Source: Micromonospora marina (lineage in GTDB: Bacteria > Actinomycetota > Actinomycetes > Mycobacteriales > Micromonosporaceae). Taken from it: a stretch of DNA of 64,000 nucleotides. Positions 55,680 through 63,941 of this stretch are shown here, piece by piece. The first letter of the stretch is position 1; each line of letters starts with the position of its first letter. The notes beneath the pieces were generated by a model. That model was not told the origin of the DNA, did no database searches, and worked only from the letters and a program-made list of their open reading frames with translations. The position numbers and the translations under genes are program-made. The stretch is from positions 124,001 to 188,000 of the forward strand of contig NZ_FMCV01000004.1 in NCBI RefSeq assembly GCF_900091565.1, given 5' to 3'.

Positions 55680-55968
55680 CAAGGACCTCCAGAGAACAGA
55701 AAGATGCGGGCGGACGACCCGCGTACGCGACGAATTCTGGCCGACACCAGGCCCGGCGGACGTCCCCGTACCGGGTGACATCCGGTGTCACCTTCCGGAC
55801 GGACCCCCCGGCACCCCGGACCGGACCGGGGCGGACACCGAACCTCGCCCCACGGCCGGACGCCGGAACCGGCCGGCTACGACCACGATGGAACCAGTCC
55901 GGACGACGGCAGCCACACACCGAACACCCCGGACACCCATCCCACCCGTCACGGCCGCGAGGTTCGCC

Positions 55969-58605
55969 ATGCCCACGCCCGGTGCCTTCCTGATCGCCGA
56001 CCCGATCCACGTCGACTCACCGGCGTACGTCGCCGACACGGCGAACCGGTTCCCGCTGGCCGGCCAGACCCCGCCCGACGGATGGCGCATCGCCGAGCAC
56101 GGCGGCTGGGTCATGTGGCACCCCACCCACACGCAGCTGCCGCAGCAGGGCTGGAAGGTGCACGTGTCAGTGGGCCTCGACGACGCCGCCGACGTACTCG
56201 ACCTGGTACGCGACCACTGCGTACGCCACCGGGTCGCCTTCAAGTTCCAGCGCAGCCGGCGACTCGCCCTGGTCAACAACGAGAAGTACGCCCACCGCGC
56301 CGGCAGCGGAAAACTCGCCGCCCTGTACCCGGCCGACGACACCGCCCTGCGCCGCATCCTCGACGACCTCGGCACCCGGCTGGCCGGCTACCGCGGCCCA
56401 TACGTCCTCAGTGACCTGCGCTGGCACGACGGACCCCTCTACCTGCGCTACGGCGGATTCGCCGAACTCTGGTGCGTCGACGGCGACGAACCCGTCCCCG
56501 CCGTCGTACGCCCCGACGGAGTCCTCGTCCCCGACCGGCGCGAACCCGTCTTCACCGTGCCCGACTGGGCCCCCGTACCCGACTTCGTCGCCGAACACAT
56601 CGCGGCAGTGGACGCGCAGACCGCCGACGACCCGCCCTACCGCATCGACGAGGCCCTGCACCACTCAAACGCCGGCGGCGTCTACCGCGCCACCGACCTG
56701 CGCGACGGCCGCACCGTCGTCCTGCGCGAAGCCCGGCCGCTGGCCGGGCTCGACGGAGCAGGAACAGACGCCCTCACCCGCCTGCGCCGCGAGGAGGACA
56801 TGCTGCGGCGCCTCACCGGCCTCGACTGCGTACCACGACTGCTCGACCGCCTCACCTGGTGGGAACACGAATTCCTGGTCGAGGAGTTCGTCGAGGGCGA
56901 CACCCTCCAACACCACCTGGCCATGCGGCACCCCCTGATCCACCCCGACCCCACCGACCAGGACCTCGCCGACTACACCACCTGGGCGCTCGACGTCATC
57001 GACCGCGTCGAGACGGCAATGGCCCAGATACACGCCAGGGGAGTGGTCTTCGGCGACCTGCACACCGCCAACGTCATGATCCGGCCCGACGGCCGGATCG
57101 TCCTCGTCGACTTCGAACAGGCGTACCTGGCCGACGAGGACTTCACCCCGTCACTCGGCGACCCCGGCTTCGCCACCCCGCGGATACGCCGCGGCCCGGC
57201 CGTCGACGAATACGCGCTGGCCTGCCTCCGACTCGCCGTCTTCATACCGATCACCCAACTCACCGCACTGACCGACGAGAAGTTCCACGACCTCGTCACC
57301 GCCGCCCGACGGTTCCCCCTGCCCGCCGGATACCTCGACCGCATCCAGGACGACCTGCACACCGCACACGCCACGCCCGCCCGCACCGCTGCCTCCGAGC
57401 ACACCCGCGTCACCCGCGTCACCCGCTTCCCATGGCCCACCGGCCACACCGCCGACCACACCCCGCTGCTCGAATCACTCGCCGCCGGAATCCGCGCCAC
57501 CGCCACCCCACACCGCACCGACCGGCTCTTCCCCGGCGACCCCGGACAGTTCCCGCACGGCGGCGCCACCCTCGCGCACGGCGCCGCCGGCGTCATCTGG
57601 GCACTGGTCAGCACCGGCACCCACTACCCCGAACGCGACGAACACCTCGACTGGCTCGTCCGCGCCGCACAACGCCTACCCGCCACCCACCTCGGCCTCT
57701 ACGACGGCCTGGCCGGCATCGCCGCGCTGCTGCACCGCACCGGACGCCACGACGACGCCGCGGAACTCCTCGACCGATGTCGCACCGGCCTCCACGACCA
57801 ACACGGCCCCGGCCTGCACAGCGGCCTCGCCGGCATCGGACTCGCCCTGCTCCGCACCGGCACTCCCGCCCCCGACGACGCCCTGCGCATCGGTGACCGG
57901 CTCACCCGCACCCTCACCGGCGACACCAGACACCCCGTACCCGAACCCGCACGCCCCGGCCTGCTCCGCGGCTGGTCCGGCCCCGCGGTCTTCCTCACCC
58001 GGCTCCACGAAGCCACCGGCGACCCCGCCTGGCTGCACGCCGCCCGCACCGCCGTCCGCCGCGACCTCGAACACACCGTCCGCGACGACAACGGCAACCT
58101 CCACGTACGCGACGGCGCACGACGACTGTTCTACCTCGACGAAGGCAGCGCCGGCATCGCCGTCGCCGCACACACACTGCTCCACCACGGCGAACGCCCC
58201 TGGCTGCGCGACATCGTCACCACCGTCCGCCGCACCGTCGACGTCGAGTTCGTCCTCCTGCCCGGCCTCTTCCACGGCCGCGCCGGACTGCTCGCCACCG
58301 CCGCACTCCTCGCCGACGAACCGCCCCACCCCACCCCGAACCGTCCCGTCAGCCTCGTCCGCGACGCCGCGACCCGCCGCCACCCCGCACACCTGGCCCG
58401 GCTCGCCTGGCACGCGTACGCCCTCGACGGCCACCTCGCCTTCCCCGGCGACACCCTGCTGCGCATCTCCACCGACCTCGCCGCCGGCGGCGCCGGAATC
58501 CTCTCCGCCATGCACGCCGCGCTGCACCACACCGGAGTCACACTGCCCTTCCTCGACGCACCCACCCACGTCGCGACCACCGGCCACCTCCTCGCCGCGA
58601 GCTGA
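55969..58605 (+). CDS. lanKC: Class III lanthipeptide synthetase LanKC
   Basis: 878 residues in the three expected parts. Residues 1-210: SpvC/OspF-like lyase (KVHVSVGLDDAADVLDLV; FKFQRSRR; NNEKYAHRAGSGK). Residues 215-500: Ser/Thr kinase, catalytic D363 (FGDLHTANV) and D381 (LVDFEQAY); the usual beta-3 Lys is R253 (VVLREARPL). Residues 520-878: LanC-like cyclase (LYDGLAGIAALL, GLHSGLAGIGLAL), but with F768-H-G where zinc enzymes have CHG, so class III, not IV. Phosphorylates and eliminates Ser/Thr, then cyclises with Cys. Start ATG 55969. Confidence 0.9.
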   Translation: MPTPGAFLIADPIHVDSPAYVADTANRFPLAGQTPPDGWRIAEHGGWVMWHPTHTQLPQQGWKVHVSVGLDDAADVLDLVRDHCVRHRVAFKFQRSRRLALVNNEKYAHRAGSGKLAALYPADDTALRRILDDLGTRLAGYRGPYVLSDLRWHDGPLYLRYGGFAELWCVDGDEPVPAVVRPDGVLVPDRREPVFTVPDWAPVPDFVAEHIAAVDAQTADDPPYRIDEALHHSNAGGVYRATDLRDGRTVVLREARPLAGLDGAGTDALTRLRREEDMLRRLTGLDCVPRLLDRLTWWEHEFLVEEFVEGDTLQHHLAMRHPLIHPDPTDQDLADYTTWALDVIDRVETAMAQIHARGVVFGDLHTANVMIRPDGRIVLVDFEQAYLADEDFTPSLGDPGFATPRIRRGPAVDEYALACLRLAVFIPITQLTALTDEKFHDLVTAARRFPLPAGYLDRIQDDLHTAHATPARTAASEHTRVTRVTRFPWPTGHTADHTPLLESLAAGIRATATPHRTDRLFPGDPGQFPHGGATLAHGAAGVIWALVSTGTHYPERDEHLDWLVRAAQRLPATHLGLYDGLAGIAALLHRTGRHDDAAELLDRCRTGLHDQHGPGLHSGLAGIGLALLRTGTPAPDDALRIGDRLTRTLTGDTRHPVPEPARPGLLRGWSGPAVFLTRLHEATGDPAWLHAARTAVRRDLEHTVRDDNGNLHVRDGARRLFYLDEGSAGIAVAAHTLLHHGERPWLRDIVTTVRRTVDVEFVLLPGLFHGRAGLLATAALLADEPPHPTPNRPVSLVRDAATRRHPAHLARLAWHAYALDGHLAFPGDTLLRISTDLAAGGAGILSAMHAALHHTGVTLPFLDAPTHVATTGHLLAAS

Positions 58606-58702
58606 ACCAGCCGGCACCCACAGACCCCGTCGGCACCCACCGACGGCCCTCCGGGACACACCGGAGGCCCGACCACCACACCCACGAAGGAGGTGAACCC
58701 CC

Positions 58703-58807
58703 ATGACGAAGCTCCTCAACCTGCAGGCCATGGCCACGCAGAACGGCACCCGCCACGCGGTCCCGCCGCAGTCCAGCAGCATCAGCATCGCCTGCTGCAA
58801 CGGCTGA
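58703..58807 (+). CDS. lanA: Class III lanthipeptide precursor peptide, 34 aa
   Basis: ATG 58703 to TGA 58805-58807, with AAGGAGGTGA at 58687-58696, the strongest ribosome binding site in the window. LLNLQ at residues 4-8 matches the LLDLQ/ILxLQ box that LanKC enzymes recognise. The C-terminus holds SSSISIACC (24-32) then NG. S25-x2-S28-x2-C31 fits the labionin pattern S-x2-S-x2-5-C; the CC pair recalls labyrinthopeptins. The leader has few acidic residues. It lies 97 bases after lanKC. Confidence 0.85.
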   Translation: MTKLLNLQAMATQNGTRHAVPPQSSSISIACCNG

Positions 58808-58859
58808 GACGGCAGTGGCGACAGGGCCACCGGCCCCGGCCACACCTGATCCGCCTGGC

Positions 58860-58893
58860 GACCCGGGCGGGCGGCCCCCCGCCCGCCCGGGTC
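58860..58893 (+). terminator. Terminator behind lanA
   Basis: A perfect 15-bp stem (GACCCGGGCGGGCGG and complement) with a CCCC loop, 52 bases after lanA. It may lower read-through into the exporter gene so that precursor is made in excess. Confidence 0.7.
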
Positions 58894-58953
58894 CGTCGTC
58901 TACCCACCCGGTGGAGCCGACCTCCCGCCCGCCACCACGCCCACGGAGCCCTC

Positions 58954-60216
58954 ATGCCGCCCACCGGCCTGCGACACAACCGCGACTTCCTCCTGATCAC
59001 CGTCGCCCGCACCGCCTCGAAACTCGGCACCCAGGTCACCGCCGTCGCCACACCGCTGCTCGTCCTGATGACGACCGGTTCCGCCACCGACGCCGGCCTC
59101 GTCGCCTTCGCCGAAGGCATGGCCCTCGTCCTCGTACTCCTGCCCGCCGGCCTGCTCGCCGACCGCCGCGACCGGCGCATCCTCATGCTCTGCTGCGACG
59201 GCGGCGCGCTCCTCGCCGTCACCGGCGTCACCGTCCTCGCCCTCATCGGAGACGCGCCCGTCCTGCTGATCGCGCTCCTCGCCGCCGCCACCGCCGGCCT
59301 CGGCGCCGCGCTGCAACCCGCCGCCGCGGCGGCCACCCGCGCCGTCGTTGCGGCCCGCGACCTGCGTACGGCCACCGTGTTCAACGAGACCCGCAACGGC
59401 GTCGTCCACCTGGCCGGCCCACCGTTCGGCGGCTTCCTGTTCGGCCTCGCCCCGGCCCTGCCGTTCCTCGTCGACGCGATCTCGTACGCCGTATCCCTGG
59501 TCGCCGTGGCCCTGCTGCGCGGCCCGCTCGGCCGGACCCTGACCCAGCCGGGGGAGTCCCTGCCCCGGCAGGCGGTCGCCGGCGTACGGTTCCTGTGGCG
59601 GCACCCCGCACTGCGGTTCACGCTGCTCAGCGGCGCCGTCCTGAACTTCGCGTTCGCCGGTGTGCTGCTGGCGATCATCGTCGTGCCGGTCCGCAACGGG
59701 GCCTCCGGCCTGTCCGCCGGAACCGTCATGGCGTGCGTCGGGCTCGGCGCCGTCGCCGGGTCGCTCGTCGCGTCCTGGCTGACCGCCCGGGTACCCACCC
59801 GCTGGCTGATCCTCGCGGTCATCTGGGCCTGCGGCGTGTTGACCGCCGCCATGGCCACCACCGACAACGGACTGGCGCTGGGCGCGCTGGCCGGCGCCTG
59901 CGTCCTGGTCGTACCGGCGGCGAACATCAGCATGCTGACCCTGCAGACGCTGTTGACCCCCGGCGAGCTCCAGGGGAGGGCGAACGCCGCCACCAGCTTC
60001 ATCGCGCTGGTCGTGGCGCCGTTCGGCCCGGCGTTGTCCGGCCTGCTGATCGACCGGGTGCCGGCCCCGATGGTGTTCGGCAGCTTCGCCGCCGTCATGC
60101 TGGCGCTCGCCGGCGTGGCGGCCCTCGCGCCGGCTGTGCGTGACATGCCGGATCTGCGGTCCGTCGATGACGTGGAGGCCGGCGAGGCCGAGCACCGCGA
60201 CCCGCAGCCTGCCTGA
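58954..60216 (+). CDS. MFS exporter, likely for the lanthipeptide
   Basis: 420 residues, 12 helices, of the EntS/MFS_3 type. GLRHNRDFLLITVARTASKL at the start, LADRRDRRILMLCCDGGALL (motif A), and RTATVFNETRNGVVHLAGPP in the middle. ATG at 58954. It lies 61 bases behind the lanA terminator on the same strand. Most class III loci use ABC exporters, so an MFS here would be unusual. Confidence 0.82.
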   Translation: MPPTGLRHNRDFLLITVARTASKLGTQVTAVATPLLVLMTTGSATDAGLVAFAEGMALVLVLLPAGLLADRRDRRILMLCCDGGALLAVTGVTVLALIGDAPVLLIALLAAATAGLGAALQPAAAAATRAVVAARDLRTATVFNETRNGVVHLAGPPFGGFLFGLAPALPFLVDAISYAVSLVAVALLRGPLGRTLTQPGESLPRQAVAGVRFLWRHPALRFTLLSGAVLNFAFAGVLLAIIVVPVRNGASGLSAGTVMACVGLGAVAGSLVASWLTARVPTRWLILAVIWACGVLTAAMATTDNGLALGALAGACVLVVPAANISMLTLQTLLTPGELQGRANAATSFIALVVAPFGPALSGLLIDRVPAPMVFGSFAAVMLALAGVAALAPAVRDMPDLRSVDDVEAGEAEHRDPQPA

Positions 60217-60229
60217 GCGCCTCTGGCGG

Positions 60230-60257
60230 TGATTCGATAATGTACATTATGTCAAGT
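60230..60257 (+). other. dif-like Xer recombination site
   Basis: Left arm TGATTCGATAA (60230-60240), centre TGTACA (60241-60246), right arm TTATGTCAAGT (60247-60257). The 11-6-11 layout and the cores GATAA/TTATGTCAA agree with actinobacterial chromosomal dif sites as I remember them. It lies 14 bases after the exporter stop. The top-strand composition changes sign around it. Confidence 0.8.
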
Positions 60258-60677
60258 AACCCGGAGACGGGACCTCCCCGAGCGCTCGCGCGAGCAGGTG
60301 ACCGCTTCGGCAGGCCTTCGGGTGCAGGCGGGTCGATTAGCGCACCCCTGGCGAGCGCTGGCACCGACAGTGAGCTCGCCGTCCGCCGCCAGCCGCCTCG
60401 CACCGACAGACACGACATCGCCCGGCGTTGCCCGCCGGCAGGCACCAATCGCCTGAACCCCACCTCGCTCCATCCACCGTCCGCCGATCATGAAGTTGAC
60501 GGCGACAAATTGGACAGCACTCCCGGTCAACCTCATGATCGCCCGGAGCTGCCGCCGGTTCGCCGAGGTGGCTGCATCGGAGGGCTGCGGATACCGCCGT
60601 CTCGGCGAGATGGAGTTGATCATCGCCTTGATCGCCCGCGCTCCCCCGAAGTGGGCCTCCTGGCGGGAACGCGAAAA
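60258..60677. repeat. Gene-free stretch of dispersed repeats between dif and a recombinase
   Basis: No protein-like frame. Holds R1 copy 2: GATCATGAAGTTGAC (60486-60500) with GTCAACCTCATGATC (60526-60540). Then R2: TTCGCCGAGGTGGCTGCATC (60560-60579) and, inverted, TCTCGGCGAGATGGAGTTGA near 60600-60620. The same elements occur near 12.9 and 30.7 kb. The first 220 bases show nothing I recognise. Confidence 0.55.
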
Positions 60678-60703
60678 TCATGCATAATATCCCTTATGCA
60701 TGA
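60678..60703. promoter_or_regulatory. Perfect 10-6-10 palindrome over the recombinase start
   Basis: TCATGCATAA (60678-60687), TATCCC, TTATGCATGA (60694-60703). Arms are exactly complementary, and the 6-base centre equals the Xer crossover length. The inner ends ATAA/TTAT match dif. It contains the ATG at 60696. It could be a binding or core site of the recombinase, its operator, or both. Confidence 0.6.
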
Positions 60704-61691
60704 CAAACCGGACGAAACGGTGAGGACTCTCATCGAGGAGTTTCTGACCGCCCGGGCCACCCGTAAGCCCTCACCGCACACCCTGGCCGCGTACCGGAGG
60801 GATCTGACCACAGTGGCCGAGCTGGTGGCGGCGGACAGTGACGCCACTCCCCTCCCCCTGGACCGGCTGGCGGTCAGTGCCCTCTCCCCCCGCGTGATGC
60901 GCGCGGCGTTCGCGCGGTTCGCCGCTCCCCGCGCCGCCGCGTCGGTCCATCGCGCCTGGTCGACGTGGAACAGCTTCTTCACGTTCCTGGTCGCCGAGGG
61001 CGTCGTACCGGGAAATCCGATGCCTGCGGTGGGCCGGCCCCGCACGCCTCTCCCCCGGCCCAAGCCGCTGCGGGGCGAGGACACCCCGGAGGAACTGCTG
61101 GCGGCGGTGGCGCGCGCGGAGGGCCGGCAGCGTGATCCGTGGCCGGAGCGCGACCTGGCGGTGCTGGCACTGGCGTTGTGCGCGGGGTTGCGGCTGTCGG
61201 AACTGCTGGCGCTGCGGGTGTCGTCGGTGGCCGGGCGCGCCGGCGAGCGGCGGGTGGACGTGGCGGGAAAGGGCGGGCGGCCGCGTACGGTGCCGATCGA
61301 GGACGCCGTGGACCGGGTGCTGGCCGGTTATCTGGACAGCCGGCGGCACCGGTTCGGGTCGCGCAGCGTGCGGCCGGACGCGCCGTTCCTGGTGGACCGT
61401 CAGGGTGAGCCGTTGCGGCGGGGTGGTCTGCAGTACCTGGTCGAGTCGTGTTACCGGCGGGCGGGCATCGGTGACCGGGTGCCGCGGGGTGCGCGGTTGC
61501 ACGCGTTGCGGCACACGTTCGCGACGCGGCTGGCGGAGGACGGGGCGAGCGCGGCGGAGATCATGCGATTGCTGGGGCACGCGTCGTTGGCGTCGTCGCA
61601 GACGTACATCGAGGTGACGGCGGGTCAGCAGCGGGCGGCGGTGGCGGCGAACCGCACCAACCGGGCGTTGTCGGGGTTTCTCAAGCAGTAG
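60696..61691 (+). CDS. Xer-like tyrosine recombinase beside dif
   Basis: 331 residues. SAM-like N-terminal domain (TRKPSPHTLAAYRRDLTTVA), then the catalytic set: R (CAGLRLSELLAL), K (GKGGRPRTVPI), HxxR (LHALRHTFATRLAED), H (LLGHASLASSQTY) and the nucleophile Y in QTYIEV. A clear XerC/D-like enzyme. No ribosome binding site is visible before ATG 60696, so it may be leaderless. It overlaps the convergent beta-protein gene by 11 bases. Confidence 0.87.
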   Translation: MHDKPDETVRTLIEEFLTARATRKPSPHTLAAYRRDLTTVAELVAADSDATPLPLDRLAVSALSPRVMRAAFARFAAPRAAASVHRAWSTWNSFFTFLVAEGVVPGNPMPAVGRPRTPLPRPKPLRGEDTPEELLAAVARAEGRQRDPWPERDLAVLALALCAGLRLSELLALRVSSVAGRAGERRVDVAGKGGRPRTVPIEDAVDRVLAGYLDSRRHRFGSRSVRPDAPFLVDRQGEPLRRGGLQYLVESCYRRAGIGDRVPRGARLHALRHTFATRLAEDGASAAEIMRLLGHASLASSQTYIEVTAGQQRAAVAANRTNRALSGFLKQ

Positions 61692-62703
61692 GGGTCAGGC
61701 CGAGTTGAGCGGCGACGTACGCCAGGTGGTGTGACGTTCCCCAAGCGATCCAATCCGTGGCGACGCCGGGCCCGGCATGGCATGCGGCGCGCAGGGCGAT
61801 CTGTTCGTCGCCCCAGGAGAAGTGCCGTCCGGCGGCTGGCCAGTGGTCGGCGGACACAAGGGCCTTGCAGATGTCGTAGATGCCGATGTTGCCGTTGCCG
61901 TCGCGCGTGGCTCGGTAGGCCCACCAGGCGTCGTGGTGGGTGTAGCGGAGGTTCGGTGCCGGCCCGCGGGTTCCGGAGCTCATGCGGGGACAGGTGATCC
62001 CGTAGTCGGCGAACTGGATGTCGTGCTCCTGTAGCCGCTTCCAGAGATCGAAGTCCCTCCGGCGCAGCGGGGTGGCTGTGTGGGCCGGCACGTGGGAGAT
62101 GTTCGCGGGCATGGCACCCGCGGCGACGACGACTGTCTTCCAGGGATGGCGCCGAGCCCATGCGAGGTGTTTACGGACCAAGGGTTCGGCGCTGGTGAGG
62201 TCCCGGTCGGAGGGCACCTCAGCGACGTCGAGGATGAGGATGCAGTCCTCGGGATGCAGTTCGGTGGCGGACAGAACGTGACTCAGTCGGGCGCCGGTTT
62301 CGGCGGCGTCCGGTTCGGTGTGGTCGGCGGGGAGCCGTATGACGCCGCCGTACGGGGCGGCGGCGTCACGGACGTCCGCCAGTTGTGCGGGGGTGTCGTG
62401 CAGGTGGGCGACGGGCAGGGCGGGGATCCCCCATCGGTGCAGGTCGTCGGCGATGTCCTGAAGGGGTCGGCGGGTACCGGTGGTGGGCTCCGGGAGGTGA
62501 CGCACGTCGACAGCGATGGCCATGTCGCGTGGGATGGATTCCTGCGCGCGCTGGCTGAAGGCGGAGGCGGCCTTGATCGAACCCTGGTCGGACGGTGGCA
62601 CGTCGAAGATCGGGAGGATGTGCGGCACCAACTCATCCGCGATGTGGTCGAGGGCCCGGAATTCGGCTTTTCGGCCTTTGAGGATCGGATAGTAGCCCGC
62701 CAT
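61681..62703 (-). CDS. T4 beta protein family (Beta_protein)
   Basis: 340 residues. The start YYPILKGRKAEFRALDHIAD, then LPIFDVPPSD, is the hallmark of the Beta_protein family named after bacteriophage T4 beta protein. Later blocks: RLPADHTEPDAA, ILILDVAEVP, FADYGITCPRMSSG and LRYTHHDAWWAYR. Found in phages and in bacterial accessory islands; biochemistry unknown. Convergent with, and overlapping, the recombinase gene. Confidence 0.78.
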   Translation of the reverse strand: MAGYYPILKGRKAEFRALDHIADELVPHILPIFDVPPSDQGSIKAASAFSQRAQESIPRDMAIAVDVRHLPEPTTGTRRPLQDIADDLHRWGIPALPVAHLHDTPAQLADVRDAAAPYGGVIRLPADHTEPDAAETGARLSHVLSATELHPEDCILILDVAEVPSDRDLTSAEPLVRKHLAWARRHPWKTVVVAAGAMPANISHVPAHTATPLRRRDFDLWKRLQEHDIQFADYGITCPRMSSGTRGPAPNLRYTHHDAWWAYRATRDGNGNIGIYDICKALVSADHWPAAGRHFSWGDEQIALRAACHAGPGVATDWIAWGTSHHLAYVAAQLGLTPTA

Positions 62704-62828
62704 TGCATCGCCCCACACGATTTGACGACAGTCACTTGTATCGATGTTCCACGTTCTGTGTCCGATCGACAACCTTCCGTGTCAATGCGGGCGGGCGTGG
62801 GCGTTGCCGGGCTGGCAGGATCGGCGGG

Positions 62829-63848
62829 ATGCGGGTTGGTGCGGCGCGGACGGTGGCGGTCGGGTGGGTGCGGGAGCGGATGCGCGTCGATCCGTCGATC
62901 GAGGGGGCGTTGTTCAGCGGGTCGACTGTGGGGTTGCCGGACGAGGCGGTGCTGCCGGTGTGGTCGGACGTGGACGTGTTGCTGGTGCGCCGGGAGCCCG
63001 GTGTGAAGGTGGGCAAGTTCGTGCACCGGGGGGTGCTGCTGGAGGTCAGCACTGTCACGTGGGAGGAGTTGGGCGGCCCGGAGGACGTGCTGGGGTCGTG
63101 GGTGTTCGCGCCGATGTTCCGTACCGATGGGGTGATCGCGGATCCGTCGGGCCGGCTGGCCGCGGTGCGCGAGCGGGTGGCGGCGGGGTTCGCGGATCCG
63201 GTGTGGGTGCGGGCGCGGTGCGCGGGGGTGCGGCGGCGGATCGAGGCCGGGTTGCGGGCGGTCGGCGGTTCGGCGCCGGTGGCGGAGCAGGTGCTGGCGT
63301 GGGTGTTTCCGACGTCGTTGCTGGCGGTGTGGCCGGCGGTGGCGGGTCTGGTGGATCCGACGGTGCGGCGGCGGTACGTGCGGGCGGAGCGGGTGTTGTC
63401 GCGGTTCGGGTTGGCGGATCGGTACGCGGGGTTGCTGGACACGCTCGACGGCGGCGGGGCGGGCGTGGACGCGGCGCGGGTGCGGGAGCATCTGGCCGGG
63501 TTGGCGGTGCTGTTCGACGAGGTGTCTCGGTTGCCGCGGGAGGGGTTCGCGTTCGGGGCGGACCTGAGCGCCGCGGGGCGTCCGGTGGTGTTCGACGGTG
63601 CGGCTGAGCTGGTCGGGGCGGGCCGGCATCGGGAGGCGATGTTCTGGGTGTTGGTGACGTACGCGCGGTGTCTTGTGGTGTCGGGTGCGGTGGCGCCGGA
63701 GCGGGAGCGGGCGTTCGGGGCGGTGCTGGCGGATCTGGGTGTGGCGTCGTCTGCGGATCGGCGGCGGCGGGCGGACGGTTTGCTGGCGGCGTTGCCGGAG
63801 TGGCAGGCGGTGGTGGATGCGGTGGCGGCGGAGGCTGTGGCAGGCTGA
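62829..63848 (+). CDS. Nucleotidyltransferase-domain protein
   Basis: 339 residues. The N-terminal MNT/aminoglycoside-transferase pattern is GALFSGSTVGLPDEAVLPVW then SDVDVLLV, giving the G-S motif and the D-x-D metal pair. The rest is helical (PTSLLAVWPAVAGLVDPTVR; ERVLSRFGLADRYAGLLD), as in actinobacterial HEPN-like/NTase fusions of unknown role. Strong G-ending codon use, unlike the C-ending genes at 44-59 kb. Confidence 0.7.
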   Translation: MRVGAARTVAVGWVRERMRVDPSIEGALFSGSTVGLPDEAVLPVWSDVDVLLVRREPGVKVGKFVHRGVLLEVSTVTWEELGGPEDVLGSWVFAPMFRTDGVIADPSGRLAAVRERVAAGFADPVWVRARCAGVRRRIEAGLRAVGGSAPVAEQVLAWVFPTSLLAVWPAVAGLVDPTVRRRYVRAERVLSRFGLADRYAGLLDTLDGGGAGVDAARVREHLAGLAVLFDEVSRLPREGFAFGADLSAAGRPVVFDGAAELVGAGRHREAMFWVLVTYARCLVVSGAVAPERERAFGAVLADLGVASSADRRRRADGLLAALPEWQAVVDAVAAEAVAG

Positions 63849-63851
63849 GGG

Positions 63852-63935
63852 GGAACGCGACTGGCGGCACGGGGATGGGTGAACCATCAGGGAGCTCGTC
63901 GTGGGGGTCGACCGCCTGGGCCTCCGCGGGCGAGG
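63852..63935 (+). promoter_or_regulatory. ZTP (pfl) riboswitch
   Basis: The two hallmarks are present: a 5' part with GACTGGCG and the hairpin GATGG-GTGAA-CCATC followed by CAGGGAGC (63859-63894), and the 3' CCGCCTGGGC (63912-63921). This class senses ZTP/ZMP and controls folate and purine one-carbon genes such as folD, which starts 21 bases later. Confidence 0.85.
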
Positions 63936-63941
63936 TGTCGT

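Noticed and set aside
55249..55968. N-terminal extension of LanKC by 240 codons
   Set aside because: Thr/Arg/Pro-rich text opposite the unknown minus-strand gene; LanKC proteins start near MPTPGAFLIADP-like sequence.
60240..60695. Upstream extension of the dif-side recombinase (152 extra codons)
   Set aside because: It would translate dif and the R1/R2 repeats; the text is Arg/Pro-rich without domain likeness.
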